From: an uncultured bacterium
GTDB taxonomy: Bacteria > Bacteroidota > Bacteroidia > Bacteroidales > Bacteroidaceae
Direction of reading: 5' to 3'
DNA: 64,000 nt
Assembly (NCBI GenBank): GCA_905216095.1
Contig: CAJMSQ010000007.1
Coordinates: forward strand, 1 to 64,000
Below, one piece after another: positions 26,319 through 35,188 of this stretch. Under the pieces are notes generated by a model. The model was not told where the DNA came from, searched no databases, and saw nothing but the letters and a program-made list of their open reading frames with translations. The position numbers and the translations under genes were made by a program. The number at the start of each line of letters is the position of its first letter. Position 1 is the first letter of the stretch.

Positions 26319-28937
26319 ATGATTTATCCTGAGAATTTCGAACGCAAGATCGGCTTCAACGACATACGCACCCAGCTGAAAGGCAGATGTATGTCCACCC
26401 TCGGCACCGAATGGGTGGACAACCGTCTGACGTTCATGACCGACTACGAAGACATTCTGGAAGCGCAGGAACGGGCAGGCGAGTTCGCCCGCTTCATGGA
26501 AGAGGAGGACGACATATACGAAAACAACTTCTTTGACGTCCGGCAGCCGTTGCTCCGCATACGGCCGGAACGGACTTACATGGAAGAACTTGACCTGTTC
26601 GACCTGAAACGGTCGCTCAAGACCATTTCCGACTTGGTCGGCTTCTTCACACGGCCGGCTGACGAAGACGGGCGTGACACGACAACGGCTGCGGATGAAG
26701 ACGGCAACGATGCTTCCACCCGGAAAAACGGCAACGGACGTGACAATGCCGAAGCCACACCCTACCCGGCCCTGCGCCGGATGGCCGAAAGCGTCACCGC
26801 CTTTCCCGAAATCGTCAAGAAAATAGACGCCATCCTCAACAAATACGGCAAAGTCAAGGACACAGCCTCCAGCGAACTGCTGTCGGTCCGCCACTCGATA
26901 GAGGTGACAACGCGCGGCATATCGCATACGCTGCGCAACATCATCACCGAGGCACAAAACGAAGGATACATAGAGCGGGATGTCAGCCCTACGCTGCGCG
27001 ACGGCCGCCTGGTCATCCCCGTAGCCCCGGCCCTGAAACGTAAGATAAAGGGCATCATACACGATGAATCGGCGACCGGAAAAACCATCTTCATAGAACC
27101 GTCGGCCGTCGTGGATGCCAACAACCGCATCCGCGAACTGAAAGCTGCCGAAAAGCGGGAAGTCATCCGCATCCTGCAGGAACTCACGCAGCAGATAAGG
27201 CCGCACGTGCCCGAAATATTGTCGTCGCTGCAATTCCTCGCACATATCGACTACCTGCGCGCACTCGCCACTTTCTCCGTCACGTTCGACGCCATCGCAC
27301 CGCGGTTGGTCGATGCGCCGCATCTGGACTGGTCGCAGGCACGTCACCCCTTGCTGCAACAGTCGCTCGAACGTCACGGCCGGAAAATGGTCCCGCTCGA
27401 CATCACCCTGCGGAAAGGGGAACGCATACTGCTCATATCCGGTCCGAACGCAGGCGGAAAATCGGTTTGTCTGAAGACCGTCGGCCTGTTGCAGTACATG
27501 CTGCAATGCGGGATGCCGGTACCCATGCGCGAAAACTCCACAGCCGGAATATTCAACCATATATTCATTGACATCGGCGACGAACAAAGCATCGAAGACG
27601 ACCTCAGCACCTATTCCAGCCACCTGACGAACATGAAGCAGATGATGAAAAACTGCGACCGCCGCAGTCTCCTGCTCATAGACGAGTTCGGCGGCGGCAC
27701 CGAACCTCAGATTGGCGGCGCCATGGCCGAGGCCATCCTGCACAAGTTCGTGGAGAAAGAAACTTACGGCATCATCACCACCCACTACCAGAACCTCAAA
27801 CTGTACGGCCAGTCATGTCCTTCGATTGTGAACGGCGCAATGCTCTACGACCGGGGACAGATGCAACCGCTCTTCATACTGCAGACCGGAAACCCGGGAA
27901 GTTCTTTCGCTATTGAGATTGCACGCAAAATCGGAATCCCGGAGGATGTCATCGCCCATGCTTCGGACATCGTCGGAAAGGATTACGTGATGTCCGACAA
28001 GTATCTGCAGGACATTGTCCGCGACAAGATGTACTGGGAGAACAAGCGGCGCAACATCCATCACCGCGAAAAACAACTGGAAGAAACCGTCACCCGTTAC
28101 GAAACGGAGATGGAACAGTTCCAACAGGAGAAGAAAGGCATCATGGCCAAAGCCAAAACCGACGCCGAAGCGCTCCTGAAGGAATCGAATGCCATCATCG
28201 AGAATACCATCCGCACCATCCGGGAAGCACAAGCCGACAAAGAACGGACACGCGCCGTCCGGAACGAACTGTCCGCCTTCAAGGAACAATTAGGCAGCCG
28301 GCCGGAGGCGGAAGACGAGATTGCGCGGAAAATCGCCAAGATAAAGCGCAGGCAGGAACGCAAGAAAAACAACAAAGGGAAAGGCCCGGTTGGCGGCACA
28401 ACCGGCGGAAACCTGCAAACACCGGGCAACGGAACTACCCCCCGGCAGGAAAACGGTGGAAAGATGTCCCCCATCACTCCCGGATGTCATGTCCGCATCA
28501 AGGGACAGGACACCATCGGAAAGGTAGACAGCATCAACGGAAAAACGGCACGCGTCCTCTTCGGCATGATGTACACCAACATCGCGACCGACAGGCTCGA
28601 AAGGACCACCCCGCCGCCGACGGACAACATTTCCAAAGCCGCCACATTCATCAGCAGGGAGACAAGGGATGCCATGTACGAGAAGAAACTGCACTTCAAG
28701 CCCGAAATAGACCTGCGGGGTATGCGTGCGGAAGAAGCACTGACGGCTACTTCCTATTTCATCGACGACGCCATACAACTGGAACAAAGCCGCGTGCGCA
28801 TACTCCACGGAACAGGAACAGGCGTGCTGCGCGAACTCATCCGCAACTACCTTGCCACCGTCCCCGGCGTACGCGCCTACCACGACGAGCATGTACAGTT
28901 CGGCGGGGCCGGAATAACGATAGCCGAACTGGAATAG
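26319..28937 (+). CDS. mutS2: Endonuclease MutS2
   Basis: A MutS-family ATPase with a C-terminal Smr nuclease domain, linked to suppression of recombination and to ribosome rescue in other bacteria. The 872 residues include the ATPase domain with Walker A GPNAGGKS (about 376-383), LLLIDEFGGGTEPQIG (about 448-463) and THYQNLK. A coiled-coil stretch (about 580-690) follows. The Smr domain has EIDLRGMRAEEAL (about 794), LHGTGTGVLR and FGGAGITIAELE. Two low-complexity inserts are present: residues about 115-148 (Asp/Thr/Gly-rich) and about 690-725 (Gly/Lys/Asn-rich). A TATATTTG sequence at 26293-26300 may be its -7 box. Confidence 0.95.
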   Translation: MIYPENFERKIGFNDIRTQLKGRCMSTLGTEWVDNRLTFMTDYEDILEAQERAGEFARFMEEEDDIYENNFFDVRQPLLRIRPERTYMEELDLFDLKRSLKTISDLVGFFTRPADEDGRDTTTAADEDGNDASTRKNGNGRDNAEATPYPALRRMAESVTAFPEIVKKIDAILNKYGKVKDTASSELLSVRHSIEVTTRGISHTLRNIITEAQNEGYIERDVSPTLRDGRLVIPVAPALKRKIKGIIHDESATGKTIFIEPSAVVDANNRIRELKAAEKREVIRILQELTQQIRPHVPEILSSLQFLAHIDYLRALATFSVTFDAIAPRLVDAPHLDWSQARHPLLQQSLERHGRKMVPLDITLRKGERILLISGPNAGGKSVCLKTVGLLQYMLQCGMPVPMRENSTAGIFNHIFIDIGDEQSIEDDLSTYSSHLTNMKQMMKNCDRRSLLLIDEFGGGTEPQIGGAMAEAILHKFVEKETYGIITTHYQNLKLYGQSCPSIVNGAMLYDRGQMQPLFILQTGNPGSSFAIEIARKIGIPEDVIAHASDIVGKDYVMSDKYLQDIVRDKMYWENKRRNIHHREKQLEETVTRYETEMEQFQQEKKGIMAKAKTDAEALLKESNAIIENTIRTIREAQADKERTRAVRNELSAFKEQLGSRPEAEDEIARKIAKIKRRQERKKNNKGKGPVGGTTGGNLQTPGNGTTPRQENGGKMSPITPGCHVRIKGQDTIGKVDSINGKTARVLFGMMYTNIATDRLERTTPPPTDNISKAATFISRETRDAMYEKKLHFKPEIDLRGMRAEEALTATSYFIDDAIQLEQSRVRILHGTGTGVLRELIRNYLATVPGVRAYHDEHVQFGGAGITIAELE

Positions 28938-29042
28938 ACGTTCCTTTCCATTATCCGACAGGGAACAGAAAATCAGCGACTATACAGAAATGCACCCGAC
29001 CAACCGGAGAATCAGCATTAGAAACATATCATCTATCATACC

Positions 29043-30878
29043 ATGAAAAAGACATTACTTTATCTGCTCTTAGCGGTTCTCGTCATACCGGGCGAGGCCA
29101 CACGGCCATTCCGCCGCATGTTCAGTGCCAGGCAAAGCGACGGCACGACCCTGCAGGTCTTCGACAGAAGCAACCACCGCTTCACCTGCCTTACAACCGC
29201 CGACGGCATTCCCCTCGTAAGGAACGAGAATGGCGATTTCTGCTACGCACGCCTCGGCGGCAACGACCTGCTGGCTTCGGACAGAATTGCGCATGAGCCG
29301 GCATCGCGTTCCGTGTCAGAGCAAACATTTGTCACCGCAAGCAGTGCGGGCACCCGACAACTCCTTGCCCGTTTCGCCGAAGACCTTTCCCAATCCGACT
29401 CCCCCGTAGCCGGTCGCTCCGTAGGTGGCGGTGACGGTTTAGGCACATACGGCCAGACAGCCGGAGGCGTGGTCAGCAGCATCGGAACACCCACGATCCC
29501 GGTTGTGATGGTAGAGTTTCCGGACCGGAAGTTCGCGGAAGGCACCACGGCCGAGAAGCTTTCCCGCGCGCTCAACGAGAACAAATACGCCGACGAACAG
29601 GGATGTGTGGGCAGTGTGAAGGATTATTTCACCGCACAAAGCAATTCGCTTTTCGTACCCACATTCCAGGTTGTCGCCACCGTCACTGCCGACAAGGACT
29701 ATGCCTATTACGGCCAGAACTCCGGCTCACGCAAGGACATTTACTGCAAAGCACTGATTCAGGAAGCGCTGAACAAGGCCGCACAGCAAGGTGTAGATTT
29801 CAGCACTTTCAGGGAAAACGAAGGCAATGTCCCACTGGTCAGTATCTATTACGCAGGACCCGGTGAACATTCCGCCTATGAGACCGGCTGCGAAAACTAT
29901 CTTTGGGCGCATTTCAGCCGGACGTCATTCACGGTAAACAATGTAAAAATCAATTCCTACTTCATCGGAAACGAATTGCTGCAGAACTACGACCGCAACA
30001 TACTTGACGACCAGAACAATCCCGTTCCGCAAGGCGCCGCCTTCGACGGCATCGGCGTCTTCGTGCATGAGTTCGGACACGCTCTCGGACTACCGGACTT
30101 CTATTATACGGGCAGCAACAACGATATCTACAACAGCCTGGAAACGCCCAACTTCTGGTCTATCATGGACTACGGACAGTACTACCGTGACGGCTACGCA
30201 CCAATTGGTTACAATGCGTTGGAACGCAGCATGATGGGCTGGCTCAAGGTCAGCGAACTGACTGACGCACAGGTAGCGACGTTATATCCGTTCGGAAGCG
30301 AAGAACAGGGTAACACGGCCTATTGCATCAAGAACGATGCCAACACCAAGGAGTATTTCCTGCTCGAGAACCGACAACCCGACACATGGTATCCCGCCGT
30401 CATGGGGCACGGAATGCTGATAACACACGTGGACTATGATGCTTCTGCGTGGAGAAACAACAACTTGAACAACAATCCCGACCACCAACGTTTCCAGATA
30501 GTTCCGGCCGACAACGTGAAAAAGGCCCAAGGATGGGCTGACTACAAAGGCGACCTCTTTCCCGGAACGACCGGTGCGTCAGAACTGACAGACCTTTCAC
30601 AGCCTTCGAGCGCGGTATATACCGGAACGACTCTCAACAAACCTGTTTTCGACATCACCGAAAAGGACGGAGTCATACAGTTTGCCTATCTTGACGCCTC
30701 GCTCACCGGTATAGAGGAACTGCCTGCAACCATCCGGGAAAAAGAAAATGTAACCGTCTATACCCTTGACGGACGTATCGTCAAAACGACCCGACGGGAG
30801 AATGTTGGCAACGACCTGCGTCCGGGTATCTATCTGCTGAAAGGCGGCAACGATTGCCGGAAGATTTTCGTCCGCTAA
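29043..30878 (+). CDS. Secreted M6-family metalloprotease with T9SS C-terminal domain
   Basis: An exported zinc protease related to immune inhibitor A. The 611 residues begin with a signal peptide (to about 19). The M6 domain starts with IPVVMVEFPDRKF (about 154), has VHEFGHALGLPDF (about 339-351; HExxH plus a later Asp), and FWSIMDYGQYY with the Met turn. PAVMGHGMLITHVDYDASAW follows. The end (VTVYTLDGRIVKTTRRENVGNDLRPGIYLLKGG to FVR) has the TLDGR / PGIYLL pattern of T9SS sorting domains. The last part therefore suggests secretion and cleavage by PorU. It lies 105 bases after mutS2. Confidence 0.88.
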   Translation: MKKTLLYLLLAVLVIPGEATRPFRRMFSARQSDGTTLQVFDRSNHRFTCLTTADGIPLVRNENGDFCYARLGGNDLLASDRIAHEPASRSVSEQTFVTASSAGTRQLLARFAEDLSQSDSPVAGRSVGGGDGLGTYGQTAGGVVSSIGTPTIPVVMVEFPDRKFAEGTTAEKLSRALNENKYADEQGCVGSVKDYFTAQSNSLFVPTFQVVATVTADKDYAYYGQNSGSRKDIYCKALIQEALNKAAQQGVDFSTFRENEGNVPLVSIYYAGPGEHSAYETGCENYLWAHFSRTSFTVNNVKINSYFIGNELLQNYDRNILDDQNNPVPQGAAFDGIGVFVHEFGHALGLPDFYYTGSNNDIYNSLETPNFWSIMDYGQYYRDGYAPIGYNALERSMMGWLKVSELTDAQVATLYPFGSEEQGNTAYCIKNDANTKEYFLLENRQPDTWYPAVMGHGMLITHVDYDASAWRNNNLNNNPDHQRFQIVPADNVKKAQGWADYKGDLFPGTTGASELTDLSQPSSAVYTGTTLNKPVFDITEKDGVIQFAYLDASLTGIEELPATIREKENVTVYTLDGRIVKTTRRENVGNDLRPGIYLLKGGNDCRKIFVR

Positions 30879-30965
30879 GGTGTTGCACCGGATACCGGCA
30901 GGTATCCGCGACTCCGCATAAGTATTTTACGTTACACCATGAGGGTGTATCATAATGTCCAATTA

Positions 30966-30997
30966 TACCCCTGCTACAGCAACCTGTGGCAGGGGTA
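30966..30997 (+). terminator. Terminator after the M6 protease gene
   Basis: TACCCCTGCTACAG and CTGTGGCAGGGGTA form a 14-base stem with one T-G pair and a CAAC loop. A smaller TACACC/GGTGTA hairpin precedes it. The following T-run is short (ATTTCTT). Confidence 0.7.
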
Positions 30998-31107
30998 ATT
31001 TCTTAAAAAAGGGAGTTTTGACACGCCATCTTTTGTATTTTTGAGTTAGTCCGAAAATTTGGTTACAACATAGTTTTTTCTTATGATAACATTCTTATAT
31101 AGCAGAT

Positions 31108-31138
31108 TTTGTTTTATTGCACTTTTTACCTATATTTG
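31108..31138 (+). promoter_or_regulatory. Promoter of the thioredoxin-like gene
   Basis: TTTG (31108-31111), exactly 19 bases and TATATTTG (31131-31138) match the consensus. The start near 31144 excludes the earlier ATG at 31117 and supports the ATG at 31162. Confidence 0.85.
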
Positions 31139-31161
31139 CCAATAATAAATATTTATTTTGG

Positions 31162-32223
31162 ATGGTAAGGAACAAACTACGGATAACCATGATGCTGCCC
31201 TGCATAGGGCTATATGCGTTGGCTTTTCAATACACTGTATCGGGTGATTTACACACCAACAGTCTTGACGGACAGAAAGCCTATCTGATGCTTTACGACA
31301 CCAACGAGGTGATTGATTCGACGGAGATATCGGGAGGTAGGTTCACAATGAGTGGGAATACTCCCCGACAAGGATGGGCAAGGGTGAATGCTGGCAGGGA
31401 GTATGCACAGTTAATATTGTCCCCTTCGGTCACAGAGGTAGATTTCATAAACCATGCCCCGCTTAGCGGTGACAGCGTGAATATGGCATATCGTAGACAC
31501 TTGATAAATCTCAATGCCCTTGACAATGTAGCCAGCGAACTTGTGGAATATTATGCCGGCGCTGGGGATGAAAGTAAAGCCCGTGAGAAGATGGAGCCGT
31601 TTTTGGGGCATTATCTTGATTATCTAAAGCTCACTATCCAAGCCAATCCTGATAATGCAATAGCTGAATCGGCCTTGAGAACGTATGCTATGATGTCAAC
31701 GCCTGAACAATGGAAAGAACTGTATCCCGGATTGCCGCCAAGTGTTCTCGGATTAAGGTTTACGCGCAATTGGGATGATAAGATGTCCGCAGCCCTTAAG
31801 ATGCACCCGGGCTGCATGTTTGCCGATATCGAAGGAAAGAATATCGACGGTGCCGTAGCGCGACTCTCCGACTATGTAGGGCGTGGCCGCTATGTGCTTG
31901 TCGATTTCTGGGCAAGCTGGTGTACTCCGTGCCGTGCGGAGGGGAGAGAGACTCTTGTGCCGTTATATGAGAAATACGGAGGGAATGAACGCTTTGAGAT
32001 CCTCGGCGTTGCCACATGGGACAATTCAGCCCGTGCACTAAAAGCCATTGCCACAGAAGGGTACAAATGGCCTCAGATAATTGATGCAGGTATGAAACCC
32101 ATGGAAGTATATGGATTCGACGGAGTACCCATGATAATGCTTTTTGCCCCTGACGGCACTATGGTGGCTCGTGACATCAGGGGGGAGGAAATATGGAAAG
32201 TCGTGGAGGATGCCCTTAAATAA
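31162..32223 (+). CDS. TlpA-like thioredoxin-fold protein, secreted
   Basis: The 353-residue protein starts at MVRNKLRITMMLP (chosen from the promoter position) and has a signal or anchor segment to about residue 25. The N-terminal 200 residues resemble the DUF4369-type domain often found in Bacteroidetes TlpA-like proteins. The C-terminal thioredoxin domain has YVLVDFWASWCTPCRAEG, with the CTPC pair at about residues 253-256, and VPMIMLFAPDGTMV with the cis-Pro. It is a periplasmic thiol-disulphide oxidoreductase candidate. The gene uses AGG and AGA for arginine and ATA for isoleucine, unlike its neighbours, which use CGN; it may have been acquired. Confidence 0.82.
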   Translation: MVRNKLRITMMLPCIGLYALAFQYTVSGDLHTNSLDGQKAYLMLYDTNEVIDSTEISGGRFTMSGNTPRQGWARVNAGREYAQLILSPSVTEVDFINHAPLSGDSVNMAYRRHLINLNALDNVASELVEYYAGAGDESKAREKMEPFLGHYLDYLKLTIQANPDNAIAESALRTYAMMSTPEQWKELYPGLPPSVLGLRFTRNWDDKMSAALKMHPGCMFADIEGKNIDGAVARLSDYVGRGRYVLVDFWASWCTPCRAEGRETLVPLYEKYGGNERFEILGVATWDNSARALKAIATEGYKWPQIIDAGMKPMEVYGFDGVPMIMLFAPDGTMVARDIRGEEIWKVVEDALK

Positions 32224-32385
32224 TCATCTGGCGCCATAAACGCCTATGTCAAGTACAATCGCTTCCAATCACGACGATCTCCACTTTTGAAAATATTTGA
32301 TCTTCAGGAAATATAAACATAAAAAAAGTCGAGCCGTAACACTATAATTACGACACAGCCTAATCATGCGGAATACGGGCAGAAG

Positions 32386-33153
32386 TCACTCGGGACAATC
32401 GACGGCAAGACCGTCATAGGCCAATGACACACCGAGAGGCAGCCGGCCGGAAACTGCCGCATGTAATCCGGCATGATGACTCATGTGCGTGATATAAGTA
32501 TGCCGCGCATTCAGCTTACGCGACAATGTTATCGCCTCATCTATGGTTTGGTGCGTGGGATGCTTCTCGAACCGCAGCCCGTTGAGTACAAGTATCTGCG
32601 CTCCGCCTGCCTGCGCGAAAGTTTCGTCAGTCAGTTCTGTCATATCGGTAATATAAACCAGCCCACCCATCCGGAAACCCAGAATAGGTAGCCGGCCATG
32701 CATCACACGCAAAGGCAGGACTTCAATATCCTTCACACGGAAAGAATTGCCTGCCGATATTTCTTGAAGTTGTAACTGCGGAACACCGGGATACTTGTGC
32801 TCGGCGAAACAATACGGCATACGCTGTATCAGATGGTCCAGGCAATTCTTCTCCGCATAAATACATACATCGCCAAAGCGGGAGAAAGGGCGCAAATCAT
32901 CAATTCCGCCCACATGGTCATAGTGCTCGTGCGTGAGCAGAACACCATCCAGTTCCCGGAACGGGCGGTCCAGCATCTGCTGCCTGAAATCCGGACCGCA
33001 ATCTATAAGTATGCGCGTACCGCTGTCACTCTCGACGAGAACGGAAGCCCTCAGCCGCTTGTCACGCACATCGGACGAACGGCAAACTTCGCAGGTACAG
33101 CCCAGTTGCGGAACGCCTGTACTTGTTCCTGTCCCCAAGAAATGCAGCCTCAT
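32386..33153 (-). CDS. MBL-fold hydrolase, PhnP-like
   Basis: The 255 residues contain the metallo-beta-lactamase motif LLTHEHYDHVGGIDDLRPF (HxHxDH at about residues 76-81). The N-terminus MRLHFLGTGTSTGVPQLGCTCEVCRS has a cysteine-rich motif of the PhnP group (cyclic phosphodiesterase). ITDMTEL and THMSHHAG supply later ligands. Substrate unknown. It overlaps murB by one base (ATGA), so the two are translationally coupled. Confidence 0.85.
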   Translation of the reverse strand: MRLHFLGTGTSTGVPQLGCTCEVCRSSDVRDKRLRASVLVESDSGTRILIDCGPDFRQQMLDRPFRELDGVLLTHEHYDHVGGIDDLRPFSRFGDVCIYAEKNCLDHLIQRMPYCFAEHKYPGVPQLQLQEISAGNSFRVKDIEVLPLRVMHGRLPILGFRMGGLVYITDMTELTDETFAQAGGAQILVLNGLRFEKHPTHQTIDEAITLSRKLNARHTYITHMSHHAGLHAAVSGRLPLGVSLAYDGLAVDCPE

Positions 33154-34178
33154 CAGAAGAAATTGACTTCAGGATGTATCTCTATGCCGAACTTGTCACG
33201 CACATCGCGACGGACGGCATCGCTCAAAGCGGCTATTTCCCCTCCGGTAGCCCCGCCAAGATTGACAAGGACAAGGGCCTGCCTGTCGTAAACGCCGGCA
33301 CGTCCCATGGACTTGCCCTTCCAGCCGCATTGTTCGATAAGCCAGCCGGCAGGAATCTTTACATTCCCATCGGGAAGCGAATACGCAGGCATCGTCGGAT
33401 ACTCACGTTGCAGTTCGATGTGCTTGGCGGCAGGGACGACAGGGTTCATAAAGAAAGACCCGGCACTTCCTGTATCGGCTGGGTCAGGCAGCTTGGCCCG
33501 ACGTACATTGATGACAATGTCACGCAGTTGCCCGGCGGACAGTGTCGCGGATGACAATCCGAGGTTCTCCAGTTCGCGGCGCAGGCCGGCGTAACTCAAA
33601 TCGGGCGTGAAGTGTCTGGAAAGTCTGTATGTCACGTGTGTAACCACATAACGACCATGATTTTCTCCTTTGAAAATGCTGTTTCTATACGCATAATGGC
33701 ATTCATCATGTCCGAAAATGCAACGCTTTCCGCTTTCAACCTCAACAGTCTCGACACAATGGATGAACCGGCCGGCTTCCGAGCCATAGGCTCCTATGTT
33801 CTGAACGGCCGAAGCTCCGACCTCGCCCGGAATAAGTGATAGATTCTCCAGTCCGTAATGCCCCGCCGCAACACAATGTCCTACAAACTCGTCCCAGTTC
33901 TCGCCGGCTCCGACACGCACCCACACCGTATCGTCGTCTTCATCCGTCACCTCGCTACCGAGTATGCCCGAGTGAAGAATAACGCCGTCATAGTCTTTCG
34001 TGAACAAAAGGTTGCTGCCGGCACCTATGTGCAGGAAACGCCTGCCGGGAGTGAGACGAAGCTGTGACAGAACCTCATTCAGTTCCTCAACGGTTTCATA
34101 TTCCACAAATTCCTTGCAGCGTGCAGCGATGCCGAAAGTATTGTGGGCAAGCAGAGAATAGTCTTTGTATCTTTTCAT
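33153..34178 (-). CDS. murB: UDP-N-acetylenolpyruvoylglucosamine reductase
   Basis: Second committed step of peptidoglycan precursor synthesis; an FAD/NADPH enzyme. The 341 residues (type I size) have the FAD-binding block FLHIGAGSNLLFTKDYDGV, GLENLSLIPGEVGASAVQNIGAYG, NSIFKGENHGRYVVT and GSFFMNPVV (active-site Ser in GSFF). IPAGWLIEQCGWKGKSMGRAGVYDRQALVLVN and a final EIHPEVNFF complete the pattern. The MBL-fold gene is directly downstream. Confidence 0.97.
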   Translation of the reverse strand: MKRYKDYSLLAHNTFGIAARCKEFVEYETVEELNEVLSQLRLTPGRRFLHIGAGSNLLFTKDYDGVILHSGILGSEVTDEDDDTVWVRVGAGENWDEFVGHCVAAGHYGLENLSLIPGEVGASAVQNIGAYGSEAGRFIHCVETVEVESGKRCIFGHDECHYAYRNSIFKGENHGRYVVTHVTYRLSRHFTPDLSYAGLRRELENLGLSSATLSAGQLRDIVINVRRAKLPDPADTGSAGSFFMNPVVPAAKHIELQREYPTMPAYSLPDGNVKIPAGWLIEQCGWKGKSMGRAGVYDRQALVLVNLGGATGGEIAALSDAVRRDVRDKFGIEIHPEVNFF

Positions 34179-34236
34179 AAGGAAGTGACTTTACGATAGG
34201 GTATGATGCAAAACATCTGCAGAAGAATTCGGCGCG

Positions 34237-35058
34237 TCAGATGTTTTCCAGACCGACCAGCATCCATTGGGACTGTTTTTTCTTGAAATGCAGTGTGCAG
34301 CTCATACCTGCCGAAGGGCTGGTAATGACGAACACGCGGTTGCCGTTGTCGGCATAGGCTTGTTCATAATTGATATTGGTAATGACTTTCTGCGGAAGTT
34401 CCGGCCGATAGTCGGCCCACTGCGCAACATCCAGTACGCCTTCGAGTTCCTGATAGGTATCGAAATCATACGTTTTGAAAGCAAATGGATTCTCTATATG
34501 CTTTTGCTGAAAACTTTCGTCAGTGGAGAAACGACGATAAAAATCATAGAAATCCTTATTCGTACTTTCGGCGAGCGAATGAGCGTCCACGCCCGTCATC
34601 ATCCAACGTCCGTTATACTTGTCAAAGATATATTGTTTCACCCTACCCTTGTCAAGATAAATCCACTCCACAATCACATGAACGACATTACTGTCTTTTT
34701 CGCGACCGACGGATTTCTCATCATCGAAAAGCATTGTATAAACATCGTTACGAGAGTAAAAACGGTCGAACTTCCATTCTTCTTTAGAAAGGGTCGCTGT
34801 TTTTCCGTCGGTCCGTACGGTAAGGGGAAACTTGATGCGCTCTATCTGAAACGAACGGTTACGCATGAAACTGTACATGAAATCATCGAAAAGTCCGTCG
34901 GCGGCTGTCGGCGGCATCTCGGCCTTAACAGAGATAGAATCTGTATCAGCAACAGAAGGAGCCGCAACAGAATCCTGATTTTGAGCTTCATCCGTCTTAT
35001 TGCCGGTACAACCAATCAACAATAATACGGCATACAGACCAATAATAACCTTTTTCAC
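34237..35058 (-). CDS. DUF4348 lipoprotein
   Basis: The 273 residues begin MKKVIIGLYAVLLLIGCTG, a lipobox with C17. The polar region that follows is Asp/Ser/Gln-rich. The DUF4348 domain (about 55-270) has DDFMYSFMRNRSFQIERIKFPLTV, VIVEWIYLDKGRVKQYIFDKYNGRWMMTGVDAHSL and DFYRRFSTDESFQQKHI. Members occur in Bacteroidales; function unknown. It is 58 bases upstream of murB on the same strand. Confidence 0.78.
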   Translation of the reverse strand: MKKVIIGLYAVLLLIGCTGNKTDEAQNQDSVAAPSVADTDSISVKAEMPPTAADGLFDDFMYSFMRNRSFQIERIKFPLTVRTDGKTATLSKEEWKFDRFYSRNDVYTMLFDDEKSVGREKDSNVVHVIVEWIYLDKGRVKQYIFDKYNGRWMMTGVDAHSLAESTNKDFYDFYRRFSTDESFQQKHIENPFAFKTYDFDTYQELEGVLDVAQWADYRPELPQKVITNINYEQAYADNGNRVFVITSPSAGMSCTLHFKKKQSQWMLVGLENI

Positions 35059-35188
35059 CTTTCTTGTCCTTAAAAATAATGGGGCAAAGTTAGCACAAGG
35101 ACCTTGATATACAAAAATAAAACAAACATTTTTTACCTTTTATCAGCAAAGAAAAAGAGAAAGCCTGTCACAGAATGCACCTTGACAT

